Source: Paenibacillus senegalensis JC66
GTDB taxonomy: Bacteria; Bacillota; Bacilli; Paenibacillales; NBRC-103111
NCBI RefSeq assembly: GCF_000285515.1
Contig: NZ_HE610961.1
Coordinates: 173,863 to 237,862 of the forward strand
Length of the DNA: 64,000 nucleotides
Direction of reading: 5' to 3'
How positions within the stretch are numbered: position 1 is the first letter of the stretch; every line of letters starts with the position of its first letter. Below, piece after piece: positions 1 through 7,629 of this stretch. The position numbers and the translations under genes are program-made. The notes below the pieces were generated by a model. It saw only the letters and a program-made list of their open reading frames with translations. It had not been told where the DNA came from and did not search any database.

Positions 1-51
1 CTGCTGATTCTCTCGCTGTACGGCTTCACTGATAGCTTTCCATTCTGACAT
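1..51 (-). CDS. Prophage protein, N-terminal fragment at window edge
   Basis: The first 17 codons of a leftward gene are visible (MSEWKAISEAVQRENQQ) and the rest lies outside the window. The ATG follows the stop of the next upstream gene by one base and is preceded by a GGAGTGGAGGGA-type ribosome site. It continues the tightly packed early operon of the prophage. Nothing can be said about function from 17 residues. Confidence 0.55.
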   Translation of the reverse strand, partial: MSEWKAISEAVQRENQQ

Positions 52-52
52 G

Positions 53-355
53 CTATCCCTCCACTCCTATCTCAAGGGATTTTTCAATCATCATTCGTTT
101 GGTTTCTTTCAGCATCTTAATGACAACATCTATGGATTCAACCTTTTCAAATGTCATTCTTACAGGAGTATCTTTTAGATCCACTTCCAAGTTCGGCTCA
201 TAATCTACGTGTTCTCCTATCTTGTTTGCTGTGGTTCGATTGAAAAAGCATACAGCTCCAACAATATCATCTTGTTTAAGTAGTGCAGGTGCTACATCGA
301 TATCGCCATGACCAAACTCTAATTGTGTGTATTCATTATTTTTGATAATTGGCAT
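53..355 (-). CDS. Hypothetical prophage protein (100 aa)
   Basis: This small soluble protein has no signal peptide or membrane segment and I recognise no family. It is charged throughout and ends in a basic helix (KETKRMMIEKSLEIGVEG). It sits between the dUTPase gene and the gene at the window edge, with a ribosome site (GGAGGGATAGC) before the ATG. Position in the early operon suggests a role in phage DNA or nucleotide metabolism, but that is only context. Confidence 0.7.
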   Translation of the reverse strand: MPIIKNNEYTQLEFGHGDIDVAPALLKQDDIVGAVCFFNRTTANKIGEHVDYEPNLEVDLKDTPVRMTFEKVESIDVVIKMLKETKRMMIEKSLEIGVEG

Positions 356-367
356 TTGCTATCCCTC

Positions 368-1057
368 CTAATATCCTGTGGCTTGCCTATCGTGATTGAT
401 CTGGTTTTTTGCCATGTAAGCCTCACATAACTGATCCCAAGTGAAATTAAAACCGACCATCCCAACTGCTATAAAGCAAAACCAAGCGTTTTTAAAGCAA
501 AATACTTGCTTGCTGTATCCAAATGCTTTTTCTATCTTTTCGTCCTTGTCCTTTTCCATTTTCATCTTTAGTATCCAGTAGGACGTTTCGAGGATAGCCC
601 CCGTCAATCCACCGTCCAAGCTTTTTCCCCTTATTTCTTCAATCGCTTCTTCGTGAATGTATAGGTGTTCTTCCCATCCTTTGTATATCGCGATCGAAAG
701 GAAGAAATGGAAGCAATCAATGTATTCTTCGAGTAGAGGGTTAATTTCTTTGATTTCTCCAATCCCTCCGCACTCTTCACAAGTAGTTGTTTCTTGTTGA
801 AGGTTGTTAGCTTCAAGACTCCCAGAAAACCATTCTTTATATCCGTTTCCATTACATTTGTTGCATTTTAGTGTTGTCCTCGGATCCTGATCTTTTGACC
901 AGTATTTAAAGCAGCGTGTCTCATTCGCAAACTCCCCAATCTCCGTAAGCAGCGCTAGCACCTTGTCAGCAAACAGGTCTTGCCCCTCTATTCCTTTGTC
1001 CTTTATGATCCTCGCATCCAACTCCCGTTGCATGTTTACTAGCTCTGATATGTTCAT
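368..1057 (-). CDS. Dimeric all-alpha dUTPase with an inserted zinc finger
   Basis: The protein resembles the all-alpha (MazG-superfamily, dUTPase_2) dUTP diphosphatases of Gram-positive phages, which hydrolyse dUTP to dUMP and pyrophosphate and keep uracil out of phage DNA. Residues 36-53 carry the typical EIGEFANETRCFKYW block with an ExxE metal site (E39, E42). A second helix near residue 107 has the matching EEYID. Between them, residues 65-100 form two DnaJ-like motifs, CNKCNGNG and CEECGGIG, probably binding one zinc. Such a finger is not part of the minimal fold. The start codon overlaps the stop of the YopX-like gene by 4 bases, so the two are translationally coupled. Confidence 0.85.
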   Translation of the reverse strand: MNISELVNMQRELDARIIKDKGIEGQDLFADKVLALLTEIGEFANETRCFKYWSKDQDPRTTLKCNKCNGNGYKEWFSGSLEANNLQQETTTCEECGGIGEIKEINPLLEEYIDCFHFFLSIAIYKGWEEHLYIHEEAIEEIRGKSLDGGLTGAILETSYWILKMKMEKDKDEKIEKAFGYSKQVFCFKNAWFCFIAVGMVGFNFTWDQLCEAYMAKNQINHDRQATGY

Positions 1058-1452
1058 TGTTTGGCCTCCAATAGCTCTGGATTGTCCCAGCGGTTACCCA
1101 CTATCGTGATATTCATAAGATCTTCTAACCACTCATTCCCGTTAGAGCAGCGAAGAATAAAACCCGACCTTTCGTTATCCCATTCCACCACACCCAGATA
1201 ATAGTTGTAGCCAATTATGTCGCCGTGTTCCCCTCTTTCTGGCTCTACGTAGCTGATAATGTCGCCTTCGTAACCTCTGTTTTTGCTGCCGGTATATTGC
1301 CCTACCGTTTCAGGATCGACCTTATACCAATATTCTGTATTGAAATATTCATCGTCGAATTCCACAATTGGCCCAACAATGACATCATCGCCAATGAGAT
1401 ATCCATGTACCCATTCCTTGCTATCGATCCGTTTGCCTCTATACTCTCTCAT
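1054..1452 (-). CDS. YopX-family phage protein
   Basis: The sequence has the hallmarks of the YopX family of phage proteins: MREYRGK near the start, then WVHGYLI, ETVGQYTG, YEGDIISY and a closing GNRWDNPELLE. The family is common in Firmicute prophages and takes its name from SPbeta yopX. Its biochemical function is unknown. The fold is an all-beta barrel-like domain followed by a helical tail. The gene overlaps the dUTPase gene by 4 bases. Confidence 0.85.
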   Translation of the reverse strand: MREYRGKRIDSKEWVHGYLIGDDVIVGPIVEFDDEYFNTEYWYKVDPETVGQYTGSKNRGYEGDIISYVEPERGEHGDIIGYNYYLGVVEWDNERSGFILRCSNGNEWLEDLMNITIVGNRWDNPELLEAKQ

Positions 1453-1464
1453 TCTCTTGCCTCC

Positions 1465-1611
1465 CTATATCGCCTTAGCGACTCTCTTAAACTCCTTGAT
1501 CGGTATGCCTTGCTTGACTGTCTTGCGTCCCTCGATAAAGACCATGTTACCTATGATGGACGTTACCGTTACTTTGTGGTTGCCTAGTTTGTAGCGTTGG
1601 CCGGGTTTCAT
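1465..1611 (-). CDS. Small basic hypothetical protein (48 aa)
   Basis: A 48-codon frame starts MKPGQRYKLGNHKVTV and ends FKRVAKAI. It is highly basic and reads as a small beta-rich (KOW/SH3-like) domain, with the GNHKVTVTSIIGNMVFIEG alternation of strands. The ATG is preceded by GAGGTAGAG, and the frame fills an otherwise empty gap between the methyltransferase and YopX genes. No family is recognised. Confidence 0.65.
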   Translation of the reverse strand: MKPGQRYKLGNHKVTVTSIIGNMVFIEGRKTVKQGIPIKEFKRVAKAI

Positions 1612-1621
1612 TTACTCTACC

Positions 1622-2170
1622 TCACTTCGGCTTACTTAAGATTCGATATCTCGTGTCCGTTTGTCCCCGTTCCCAAACCGTCCAAATACATTCCATCGTT
1701 GGCGCTCCCCCTTTGGATCCGAAAAGAAAATCTGGTCTCCAGGTGAGTGGCAAAACCCATGCAGGAGGGTATTTGTCAAACAAATCTGCTCGCTTTGCTG
1801 CGTGCCAGTACTGAGACTTAAGCAACATCCCCACAATGGGAGCCTCATATATCGCTTTACGGATAAATTCTGCCGATTGTTTAAACGGTGGGTTGGTAAT
1901 TATGGCATCGCAAGATACTGGTTTCGCCGTCAAGTAATCTACCCCCCCAGTACCATAATCCGTATATCTGATATCTGTGGATATGACCTCATGCCCGTAA
2001 GACTCTATTACTTTCGACATGTGACCCTCTCCGCAAGCCGGTTCCCATACAATTAAGTCGCGAGGCAGCTTCAAGAAATCCATCAACGCATGCGTAACTT
2101 CTGGTGGAGTTGGGTAATAGTCAAGTTCTCGCCTATCCTTCGCACTCCTATTAGATAATACACTTCCCAT
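1622..2170 (-). CDS. Phage DNA adenine N6-methyltransferase-like protein
   Basis: This is a short class I AdoMet-dependent methyltransferase. The motif I region reads WEPACGEGHMSKV, and the catalytic motif IV reads TNPPF, as in N6-adenine DNA methyltransferases of phages. The N-terminal DYYPTPPEVTHALMDFL block is typical of this phage family. The frame is open upstream to 2239. I start it at 2170, where GAGGGGAGAGGAAAGGAC precedes ATG, because the longer version would overlap the reductase-like gene. It probably methylates phage DNA to avoid host restriction. It lies 16 bases downstream of a PAPS-reductase-like gene with which it may act. Confidence 0.8.
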   Translation of the reverse strand: MGSVLSNRSAKDRRELDYYPTPPEVTHALMDFLKLPRDLIVWEPACGEGHMSKVIESYGHEVISTDIRYTDYGTGGVDYLTAKPVSCDAIITNPPFKQSAEFIRKAIYEAPIVGMLLKSQYWHAAKRADLFDKYPPAWVLPLTWRPDFLFGSKGGAPTMECIWTVWERGQTDTRYRILSKPK

Positions 2171-2186
2171 GTCCTTTCCTCTCCCC

Positions 2187-3101
2187 TCACTCACATAATC
2201 CGTACTGACTAGAGCAAACGGGTACATCCTCAAATTCAATTGCCTTCACCAGGTCGTATTGTTTGCCGCCATAAGTGGTTTTCGACCATTCAACTACTTC
2301 ATGGACACCTTCCCCTTGACCGTTGGCAGTGGGGAAAAATGTTGCTCCCTGTCGCTTGCTAGCCTTCTTAACCAGTTCCTCCCATTCAGCGATCCGGGCC
2401 ACTTCTTCTGGGAATCTACGAGCAATTTCAAACAGTTCTTGTTTACCGCAATTGATGCAGGGCATGCATCCGACGCGCCCCATTCCCATTTTGTAGAGAG
2501 GGTTGGGTTTAATGCTGTGCCGTTCGTGCATCTCGAACACGTCCTCTACTGACCATTTGAGCAACGGTCTGTAAATTCGGTATCCTTCTGGGGTATCTTC
2601 CCATTCCGTCAACCTAGCTCTGTGAGGACTCTCCTGCGCCCTAACCCCCTGCCAACTTACTACTTCCTTACCGTCCTCCAGCAACGGGATGTAGACTTGT
2701 TCCAAAGTGGGGATTATTTTTAGTTCTTGAGTGCAGAATCTTGCTTTTGTCGAAGGAAATCTGCCTTTCCACAAGCACATGTCTAGAAACGGATTTCCTG
2801 TAGGGTGAAGCATCTCAAGAGCCTGCTGGATAATTTCTTCTGAAACTCTGTCATTTCTCCATTTCGTCTGAACCACTTCTCGCTTATGGGAGATCTGCTT
2901 CGAGAAGTCAGCCTTGACTCGATGGATCGGACCAAGCACTGATTCCAGGTAATCAATATATTCATACGTCATGGGGTGTTCATTTCCGGTATCGCAAAAG
3001 ACGGGATATACCTCAACACCTAGTTCCTTGACAGCGTATATCCACATGGCTGCACTGTCCTTTCCTCCGGATACAGTCATTACGTTCACCGTTTGTCCCA
3101 T
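2187..3101 (-). CDS. PAPS reductase / PP-loop ATPase family phage protein
   Basis: The N-terminus carries the PP-loop signature SGGKDS (residues 11-16) of adenosine nucleotide alpha-hydrolases, followed by VFCDTGNEHPMTYEYIDYL as in PAPS reductases and DndC-like proteins. Cysteine motifs follow: CLWKGRFPSTKARFCTQELK in the middle and GCMPCINCGKQELFEIA near residue 210, which could bind an iron-sulfur cluster or zinc. True sulfate assimilation is unlikely in a phage operon. Family relatives in phages are suspected of nucleotide or DNA modification, and the next gene downstream is a DNA methyltransferase. The substrate is unknown. Confidence 0.8.
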   Translation of the reverse strand: MGQTVNVMTVSGGKDSAAMWIYAVKELGVEVYPVFCDTGNEHPMTYEYIDYLESVLGPIHRVKADFSKQISHKREVVQTKWRNDRVSEEIIQQALEMLHPTGNPFLDMCLWKGRFPSTKARFCTQELKIIPTLEQVYIPLLEDGKEVVSWQGVRAQESPHRARLTEWEDTPEGYRIYRPLLKWSVEDVFEMHERHSIKPNPLYKMGMGRVGCMPCINCGKQELFEIARRFPEEVARIAEWEELVKKASKRQGATFFPTANGQGEGVHEVVEWSKTTYGGKQYDLVKAIEFEDVPVCSSQYGLCE

Positions 3102-3116
3102 CCCTTTCTCTCCCCT

Positions 3117-3500
3117 CTATCCCACCAGCAATTCAACCTCTACTCGTGGATTCTTCTTGTCAACTTCATACCGATGTGTGATATCCCCGATCTGCTTCCA
3201 CCCATCGTTTTTCATCCGTCCAGACTGCTGCAGCCCATCCAAAATAAACTTTTGCCCAGCTGCTATGTTGTCCTTATCCTTTCGTCTGTCCTTGCAGTAC
3301 CAAGTTATGATTAGATCGGCTCTGTCGATCTCCGGCAGCCGTTTGGCTATCATAGCGACTAATTGGGTGTTCTGCTCTTTCATGTCTCTGTAGACGCTCC
3401 AGTGAGCTTTAGATGCGTCTATCATTTCGTTCATGGTCGGTAAATTTCCGGGGATGATGATTTTATGTTTGGTTGGTGGTTTGTTCTCCACTCTATTCAC
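3117..3500 (-). CDS. RusA-like Holliday junction resolvase
   Basis: The C-terminal half has the RusA-family layout: RRKDKDNIAAGQKFILDGL with the acidic cluster (KDKDN), then KNDGWKQIGD and a final beta strand ending VEVELLV. RusA enzymes are dimeric endonucleases that cut four-way DNA junctions during phage recombination and replication. At 127 residues it is of usual length. The N-terminal IIIPGNLPTMNEMIDASKAH is the typical first strand. The gene fits with the nearby SSB and ERF genes. Its start overlaps the following small gene by 4 bases. Confidence 0.8.
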   Translation of the reverse strand: MNRVENKPPTKHKIIIPGNLPTMNEMIDASKAHWSVYRDMKEQNTQLVAMIAKRLPEIDRADLIITWYCKDRRKDKDNIAAGQKFILDGLQQSGRMKNDGWKQIGDITHRYEVDKKNPRVEVELLVG

Positions 3501-3730
3501 CTTCCTGGATAGCCTCGGCCTAGTTCATTCTGTATATTTTCTAGTGCATCCTTTAGCCGTTCGTTTTCTTCACTTAGTTGCTCTGCTTCCTCTTTCCATG
3601 CTTGTTCGCTGGATATCAAACGCTCTATGTCGTTAGTATGGATCACATATTGATCATTAAAGGGGTCTTCTTCGCAGAACTTCAGATACTTTTGCTCTAT
3701 CTCTTCCCTTTGTTTATCCGTTAGTTTCAT
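3497..3730 (-). CDS. Hypothetical coiled-coil phage protein (77 aa)
   Basis: This is a small acidic protein. Residues 42-68 form a heptad-rich helix (EEAEQLSEENERLKDALENI) likely to be a coiled coil. It has no signal peptide and no recognised family. It overlaps both neighbours by 4 bases, a pattern expected of a translationally coupled early operon. Confidence 0.65.
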   Translation of the reverse strand: MKLTDKQREEIEQKYLKFCEEDPFNDQYVIHTNDIERLISSEQAWKEEAEQLSEENERLKDALENIQNELGRGYPGR

Positions 3731-3933
3731 CTTTGTTCTTCCTCCTTCGCCTCTCTTGCCCGTTCCTCGATCCGTTTGATACTATCCCTCTGATCCTGCT
3801 CCAGAGGACGTTGATTGATTGGCATGTATCCTAAACCTTTTATGATGTGCCCCATTGTCCTTACTGTGGTTATTGCTTCTTTGCTGGTTTTCGGCCCTCC
3901 AAATGGCTTACCATAACTCGTCATCCTATACAT
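3727..3933 (-). CDS. Hypothetical phage protein (68 aa)
   Basis: A short basic protein with a charged C-terminal helix (RDSIKRIEERAREAKEEEQR). The N-terminal half is glycine-rich (YGKPFGGPKTSKEA). I recognise no family. It overlaps the neighbouring genes at its start and stop codons, which supports it as a real member of the operon. Confidence 0.6.
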   Translation of the reverse strand: MYRMTSYGKPFGGPKTSKEAITTVRTMGHIIKGLGYMPINQRPLEQDQRDSIKRIEERAREAKEEEQR

Positions 3934-4316
3934 TAGTCATCACCACTACATAGACCTAAATCCATAATGGCAAAGTTAAGGTCTAATCTACTCAAGCCTA
4001 ATTGAGCTGCTAGTAATCCTCGTTTACGGCGATATAGCATGTAATTGGCTAATATATAATCAATTTGCGATTGTGATAAGTTAACGCGATATTTAATTGA
4101 ATTGATCTTAATAGGTCGTTTTAAGACCACGACATATGGCTTGTCTGTTACCTCGTATACACCACGATCTAATCTCTTGATGAGCCCTTGGTCTAGTAAC
4201 TTATTGAGCCTTTGTTTAAGTATGTTTTTGCTTTTCATTTTTGGCGCTTTCCCGCTGTTGCTTATGTGGTTGATGATTAACTTATCTCTTGGCGTTACAT
4301 AGGCTAATTCACCCAT
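3933..4316 (-). CDS. Winged-helix-like phage protein
   Basis: Residues 1-55 resemble a winged helix: TPRDKLIINHISNSG, then KNILKQRLNKLLDQGLIKRL and a beta wing (DRGVYEVTD). The second half, NLSQSQIDYILANYMLYRRKRGLLAAQLGLSRLDL, looks like a separate helix-turn-helix. Such small proteins in phage early operons are usually DNA-binding regulators or replication accessories. No specific family is recognised. A ribosome site (GGAGGG) precedes the ATG. Confidence 0.6.
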   Translation of the reverse strand: MGELAYVTPRDKLIINHISNSGKAPKMKSKNILKQRLNKLLDQGLIKRLDRGVYEVTDKPYVVVLKRPIKINSIKYRVNLSQSQIDYILANYMLYRRKRGLLAAQLGLSRLDLNFAIMDLGLCSGDD

Positions 4317-4329
4317 CGATTTACCCTCC

Positions 4330-4569
4330 TTAGATGCGTAATTTTTCTGCTCTCCGGTAGTGTTTATTTTTCAGGTCCAGTGTCCACTTATAATCTGGCG
4401 TTGATTTAACTGTGACGTTCGCCATCATTTCAAACTCCAAAATGCCCTCTTCTAATTCTTCCTTACTCATTTCGTTGCCAAATTTCTCTGTGACTTCATA
4501 CCGTGTCGGGACCTGTCCCGAATACATAAAGGTTTGTTTTAAGTGAGTGTAAACATGCCATCGATTCAT
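4330..4569 (-). CDS. Hypothetical phage protein (79 aa)
   Basis: This small protein has mixed helix and strand content (HVYTHLKQTF, RYEVTEKFGNEMSKEELEEG, DYKWTLDLKNKHYRRAEKL). It has no membrane segment and no recognised family. The start overlaps the stop of the upstream gene by 4 bases (ATGA), so translation is probably coupled. Confidence 0.6.
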   Translation of the reverse strand: MNRWHVYTHLKQTFMYSGQVPTRYEVTEKFGNEMSKEELEEGILEFEMMANVTVKSTPDYKWTLDLKNKHYRRAEKLRI

Positions 4570-4940
4570 GCGCTTTCCCTTCTCTCAAACTCTCGGTAGC
4601 TCTCGACTAACCGATCATATTTTTCCATTGCTCGCTTGTAATTCGGATGGTCCTTACCGATCATTTCAATGTACTCAGCGCCCTTTAGGATCCGGTTTAG
4701 CATGTTCTTCCTAAAGCACTCTTTCAATTCCTTGTACTTGTCTTCGTAAAAACTAAATACTTCTTCAACCGTTTCTGCCGTGCAAGTGTCCATCATCAGC
4801 CGCCGATAATTGATTTCGTCCAACTCCCCGGTTTCAAGAGCAATGCCTAAATGCCTGACGAACATATCCTGAAAGTTGACCATCAACTCATACACCACTT
4901 CATCTTGATAAGCTGCTAATCTTTTGGGTTGTGCGGTCAT
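4566..4940 (-). CDS. Hypothetical helical phage protein (124 aa)
   Basis: The protein is predicted to be almost entirely alpha-helical and acidic, ending in a long helix (YKRAMEKYDRLVESYREFERRESA). Its first 41 bases overlap the 3' end of the DnaB-type helicase gene in a different frame, an unusually long overlap for this operon. It might be a helicase loader or partner by position only. No family is recognised. Confidence 0.6.
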   Translation of the reverse strand: MTAQPKRLAAYQDEVVYELMVNFQDMFVRHLGIALETGELDEINYRRLMMDTCTAETVEEVFSFYEDKYKELKECFRKNMLNRILKGAEYIEMIGKDHPNYKRAMEKYDRLVESYREFERRESA

Positions 4941-6177
4941 AATAGAGTTCCACCTTTCCGGTTTTTCCGTTTCTTTGCTTGGTAAAATTGACCTCTAAGA
5001 TTCCTTTTCTGTCCGTATCCGGGTTGTAATAGTCATCCCGGTATAAAAGTGCAATCACATCTGCGCTTGTTTCTATCCCTGTGCTGCCTGATAGGTCTGA
5101 GTTAAGTGGTCTCTTGTCCTGTCGCTTTTCCACGTCTCTGACGACTTGTGAGAGCCCCATAACATGGCAGTCGCTTATTTTTGCTGCTTTGCGCAATTTA
5201 CGACATATACGGGATATCGCGCTACCGCTGTTATCGTTTGTCTCGCCTGGTTCGTGTACGTCCTGGATGTAGTCGACAACAACAAAATCCAGTCCCTGCG
5301 TTCGTTTCAACCGCCTCATGTCATCGGATATATAATCAGCCGTTACGCCCCGGGTGTCGTTGATTACCAGCCCCCGTAACTCTTCTTTGCGCTTCATGGC
5401 TGTTTCGTAGTGTGTTTTCGCCAATTTCCCCGATTTAAACATTTCAAAATCCACTTGCATTAAGCTGGCTATCATCCGGTAAAACAACTGCTTCCGACCC
5501 ATCTCCAAGGAGTACATTGCTACTTTGTAACCCGCCTTGTGTAGGCGTAACATAAGCTCGATTACAAAAGCCGTTTTCCCCATGCTGGTTCTAGCACCGA
5601 TCACCGAAAAGTCAGTTCTTTGAAACCCCATCGTAAATCTGTCTAGTTCGCCTAGTCCGGTCATCATGCCGTAGGCCTTGCTTGGATCATCGGCTATTTC
5701 CATGACCTCAGCAGCCCATTCGTCTAGTTCCTGGTCAAAGTCTTTTTCTGTACCTGATTCGGTTGATGACAAGGTGTAAGTTTCCTGCTGCAAGAGTCTT
5801 AATGCTTCGTCCGGATCATCGGTTTCAAGCGCCTGCCGGGCTATGTTTTTAATCACGAGACTTAGGTTTTCTTTTTTGATATGGGTTATAAGGTCCGGCA
5901 GTCTGCGTTCGCTGAAAAACGATGCCTTTACCTGGTGTAGGGTCTGTATCTGGTATAAGTCGCAACGGGAGGATACCCCTCTAAAGGTCAACCCTTCGCT
6001 GTCTGCCACTTCTAAAATCAGGTTATAAAGCCAGCGATACTCTGCAAACATTTCCGGTGTTAGCTGCTGCCGGTACTCATCCAAAAGACTTGGGTCTGAA
6101 AGGAACCCCCCTAAAATCTCGGCTCTAGGCTCGTTTCTGCTGGTTTCTAATCCGTTGTTGTTCGTATACTTGCTCAA
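4900..6177 (-). CDS. DnaB-like replicative DNA helicase
   Basis: The 425-residue protein has the two-part DnaB layout. An N-terminal helical domain (residues 15-120) begins EPRAEILGGFLSDPSLLDEY. A RecA-like ATPase domain follows, with Walker A GARTSMGKTAF near residue 193, Walker B FVVVDYIQDV near 298, then GLSQVVRDVEKRQDKRP and a C-terminal FTKQRNGKTGKVEL. It unwinds phage DNA at the fork as a hexamer. The upstream gene encodes a likely initiator/loader whose end overlaps this gene by 53 bases. At 425 aa it is slightly shorter than bacterial DnaB (about 450). Confidence 0.9.
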   Translation of the reverse strand: MSKYTNNNGLETSRNEPRAEILGGFLSDPSLLDEYRQQLTPEMFAEYRWLYNLILEVADSEGLTFRGVSSRCDLYQIQTLHQVKASFFSERRLPDLITHIKKENLSLVIKNIARQALETDDPDEALRLLQQETYTLSSTESGTEKDFDQELDEWAAEVMEIADDPSKAYGMMTGLGELDRFTMGFQRTDFSVIGARTSMGKTAFVIELMLRLHKAGYKVAMYSLEMGRKQLFYRMIASLMQVDFEMFKSGKLAKTHYETAMKRKEELRGLVINDTRGVTADYISDDMRRLKRTQGLDFVVVDYIQDVHEPGETNDNSGSAISRICRKLRKAAKISDCHVMGLSQVVRDVEKRQDKRPLNSDLSGSTGIETSADVIALLYRDDYYNPDTDRKGILEVNFTKQRNGKTGKVELYYDRTTQKISSLSR

Positions 6178-6970
6178 GGAAATCCCTCTCCTCCTTGGTC
6201 GGGACTACGAGTTCTAGATGCGGTCCGGTCTGCGGTTGTCTTTTATTCCTTGGGTAAAAGCTATAAGGGTCATTTTCTGAAAAGAACTTTTCAAAATGAT
6301 TTCTTTCCAAGAATGTATCTAGTCCCCATTTCGTATCCAGAACATAATTCTCGTTGTGAAGGATTTTTGCATAATTGGTTATCGACTCTAATAACCTGTC
6401 TGTTCCGTACTTCTCAATCTTCCATTTGCATTGTTGTTCGATCTGCGGAGTAATCTTGGGATGTTTCTTTAGTCCGCTATTCTTCCAAAACTCGAAAATC
6501 ACATATATATCTTCTTTAGTTTTGTTTAGTTTAATAATGTGCCCGTTCTGTGCCCCATTCTGTGTGTCGTTCTGTGTCCCGTTTTGAACAATCGGAAGAG
6601 TCTGAAGGTCGTCTTGTGCACCCTTTTGTGTGTCGTTCTGTGTCCCTTCTTGTGTCCCGTTCTGTATCCCGTTTTGAACAATCGGGGAATTGAAACTGAT
6701 TAGTGTATATTTCCCAGCTTCATTAACTTTGTTGGATTTTTGATAGGTAATTCTTCCGTATTCCATTAAGTTAGATCTCCATCTGTCCAACTGCTTTCGG
6801 GACAATCCAGCTTTGGCTTGGAGGGTTGAATTAGCTACCGTGAACTCGCTCAGCCATCCGGCTTTGTTGCAAATAGACATGAGAGCGTGCCATAAGGCGA
6901 TAGCTTCACTTGGCAAGGGGTTTGACTCCAACCAGTCGTAAAATGCGTTTATTTCCTTTATATAGTTCAT
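6125..6970 (-). CDS. DnaD-like phage replication initiation protein
   Basis: Residues 1-95 form a winged-helix N-terminal domain (FYDWLESNPLPSEAIALWHAL, then KAGLSRKQLDRWRSNLMEYG) like phage replisome organizers. A glutamine/asparagine-rich linker of repeated QNGTQND units follows. The C-terminal domain (YVIFEFWKNSGLKKHPKIT ... LESITNYAKILHNENYVLDTKWGLDTFL) resembles the DnaD/DnaB-interacting module. It probably binds the phage origin and loads the helicase encoded just downstream. The frame is open to 6997. I choose the ATG at 6970 because GGAGGGACAGAA precedes it and it avoids overlap with the HNH gene. Confidence 0.75.
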   Translation of the reverse strand: MNYIKEINAFYDWLESNPLPSEAIALWHALMSICNKAGWLSEFTVANSTLQAKAGLSRKQLDRWRSNLMEYGRITYQKSNKVNEAGKYTLISFNSPIVQNGIQNGTQEGTQNDTQKGAQDDLQTLPIVQNGTQNDTQNGAQNGHIIKLNKTKEDIYVIFEFWKNSGLKKHPKITPQIEQQCKWKIEKYGTDRLLESITNYAKILHNENYVLDTKWGLDTFLERNHFEKFFSENDPYSFYPRNKRQPQTGPHLELVVPTKEERDFLEQVYEQQRIRNQQKRA

Positions 6971-7251
6971 TTCTGTCCCTCCAATCTCTTGAGCCACTTC
7001 CGACCGTCTGCCGTGTTATCTGCCCAATGGTGGCAACTGATGCAAAGGTGGATTAAGTCGTTTACTGTAGTCTTTTTGAGCTTCCAACGTCTTGTGATGT
7101 GTGCAGCTTGTACGCCATGTCTTCCGCAGCGTTCACACATGCCGCCTGACCGTGCTTCCAACTGATCCCTAACCTTCTTAGTGACTTCCCCTCGTTGCTT
7201 GGCTGTCGGTTTGTGACGCTTGAATTTCGGCTTCGGTACTGGTATCGCCAT
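6967..7251 (-). CDS. HNH-type zinc-binding nuclease-like protein
   Basis: A 94-residue protein with the pattern CERCGRHG, then HITRRWKLKKTTVNDLIHLCISCHHW. This is the CxxC...H...CxxCH arrangement of HNH endonucleases (beta-beta-alpha metal fold). In phage early operons such genes encode nicking nucleases or homing-type enzymes. The N-terminus is strongly basic (KPKFKRHKPTAKQRGEVTKK), fitting nucleic acid contact. It overlaps its neighbours by 1-4 bases. Confidence 0.75.
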   Translation of the reverse strand: MAIPVPKPKFKRHKPTAKQRGEVTKKVRDQLEARSGGMCERCGRHGVQAAHITRRWKLKKTTVNDLIHLCISCHHWADNTADGRKWLKRLEGQK

Positions 7252-7577
7252 TATCTCTCCTCCTGGTATCTCAATATGCTTTGCAGGGCACTCAGACGGC
7301 TTTTAATGGCTTCCATGGATTCGATAGCCGCTTTGTACTGTCCCTCTGCTAAATCACGTTCAAACTTTAGGTCAGACACGTTTCCACGTGCTATGTCTGC
7401 TATTAAGGTGACGCTCATGCCTTCTGCCTTTAACGTCATCATTTCTTGCGCTAGCTTCATCCGGTAGACTCTTTCCGTCTCAGCCTTTACTCGGGCCATC
7501 TTGTGTATGACTCGGCTGGCCTGATCTAGCCTTTGTGAGGTTTCGTACATTTCTTGAGTGATGTTTACTAAGTCCAT
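7251..7577 (-). CDS. Hypothetical coiled-coil phage protein (108 aa)
   Basis: The protein is helical throughout, with an antiparallel coiled-coil look: residues 1-50 (MYETSQRLDQASRVIHKMAR ... MKLAQEMMTLKAEG) and 70-105 (FERDLAEGQYKAAIESMEAI). A strong GAGGAGG ribosome site lies 9 bases before ATG. It sits between SSB and the HNH gene. No named family is recognised. Confidence 0.65.
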   Translation of the reverse strand: MDLVNITQEMYETSQRLDQASRVIHKMARVKAETERVYRMKLAQEMMTLKAEGMSVTLIADIARGNVSDLKFERDLAEGQYKAAIESMEAIKSRLSALQSILRYQEER

Positions 7578-7629
7578 TCAGGCCAGTCCTCCTCAAATAT
7601 TTCCTTGTAGATTGATTTGACTTCTGGAT

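Noticed and set aside
2187-3101. Complete Dnd phosphorothioation or BREX-type system
   Set aside because: Only a DndC-like PP-loop protein and a small methyltransferase are present; no dndB, dndD, dndE or BREX partners are in view.
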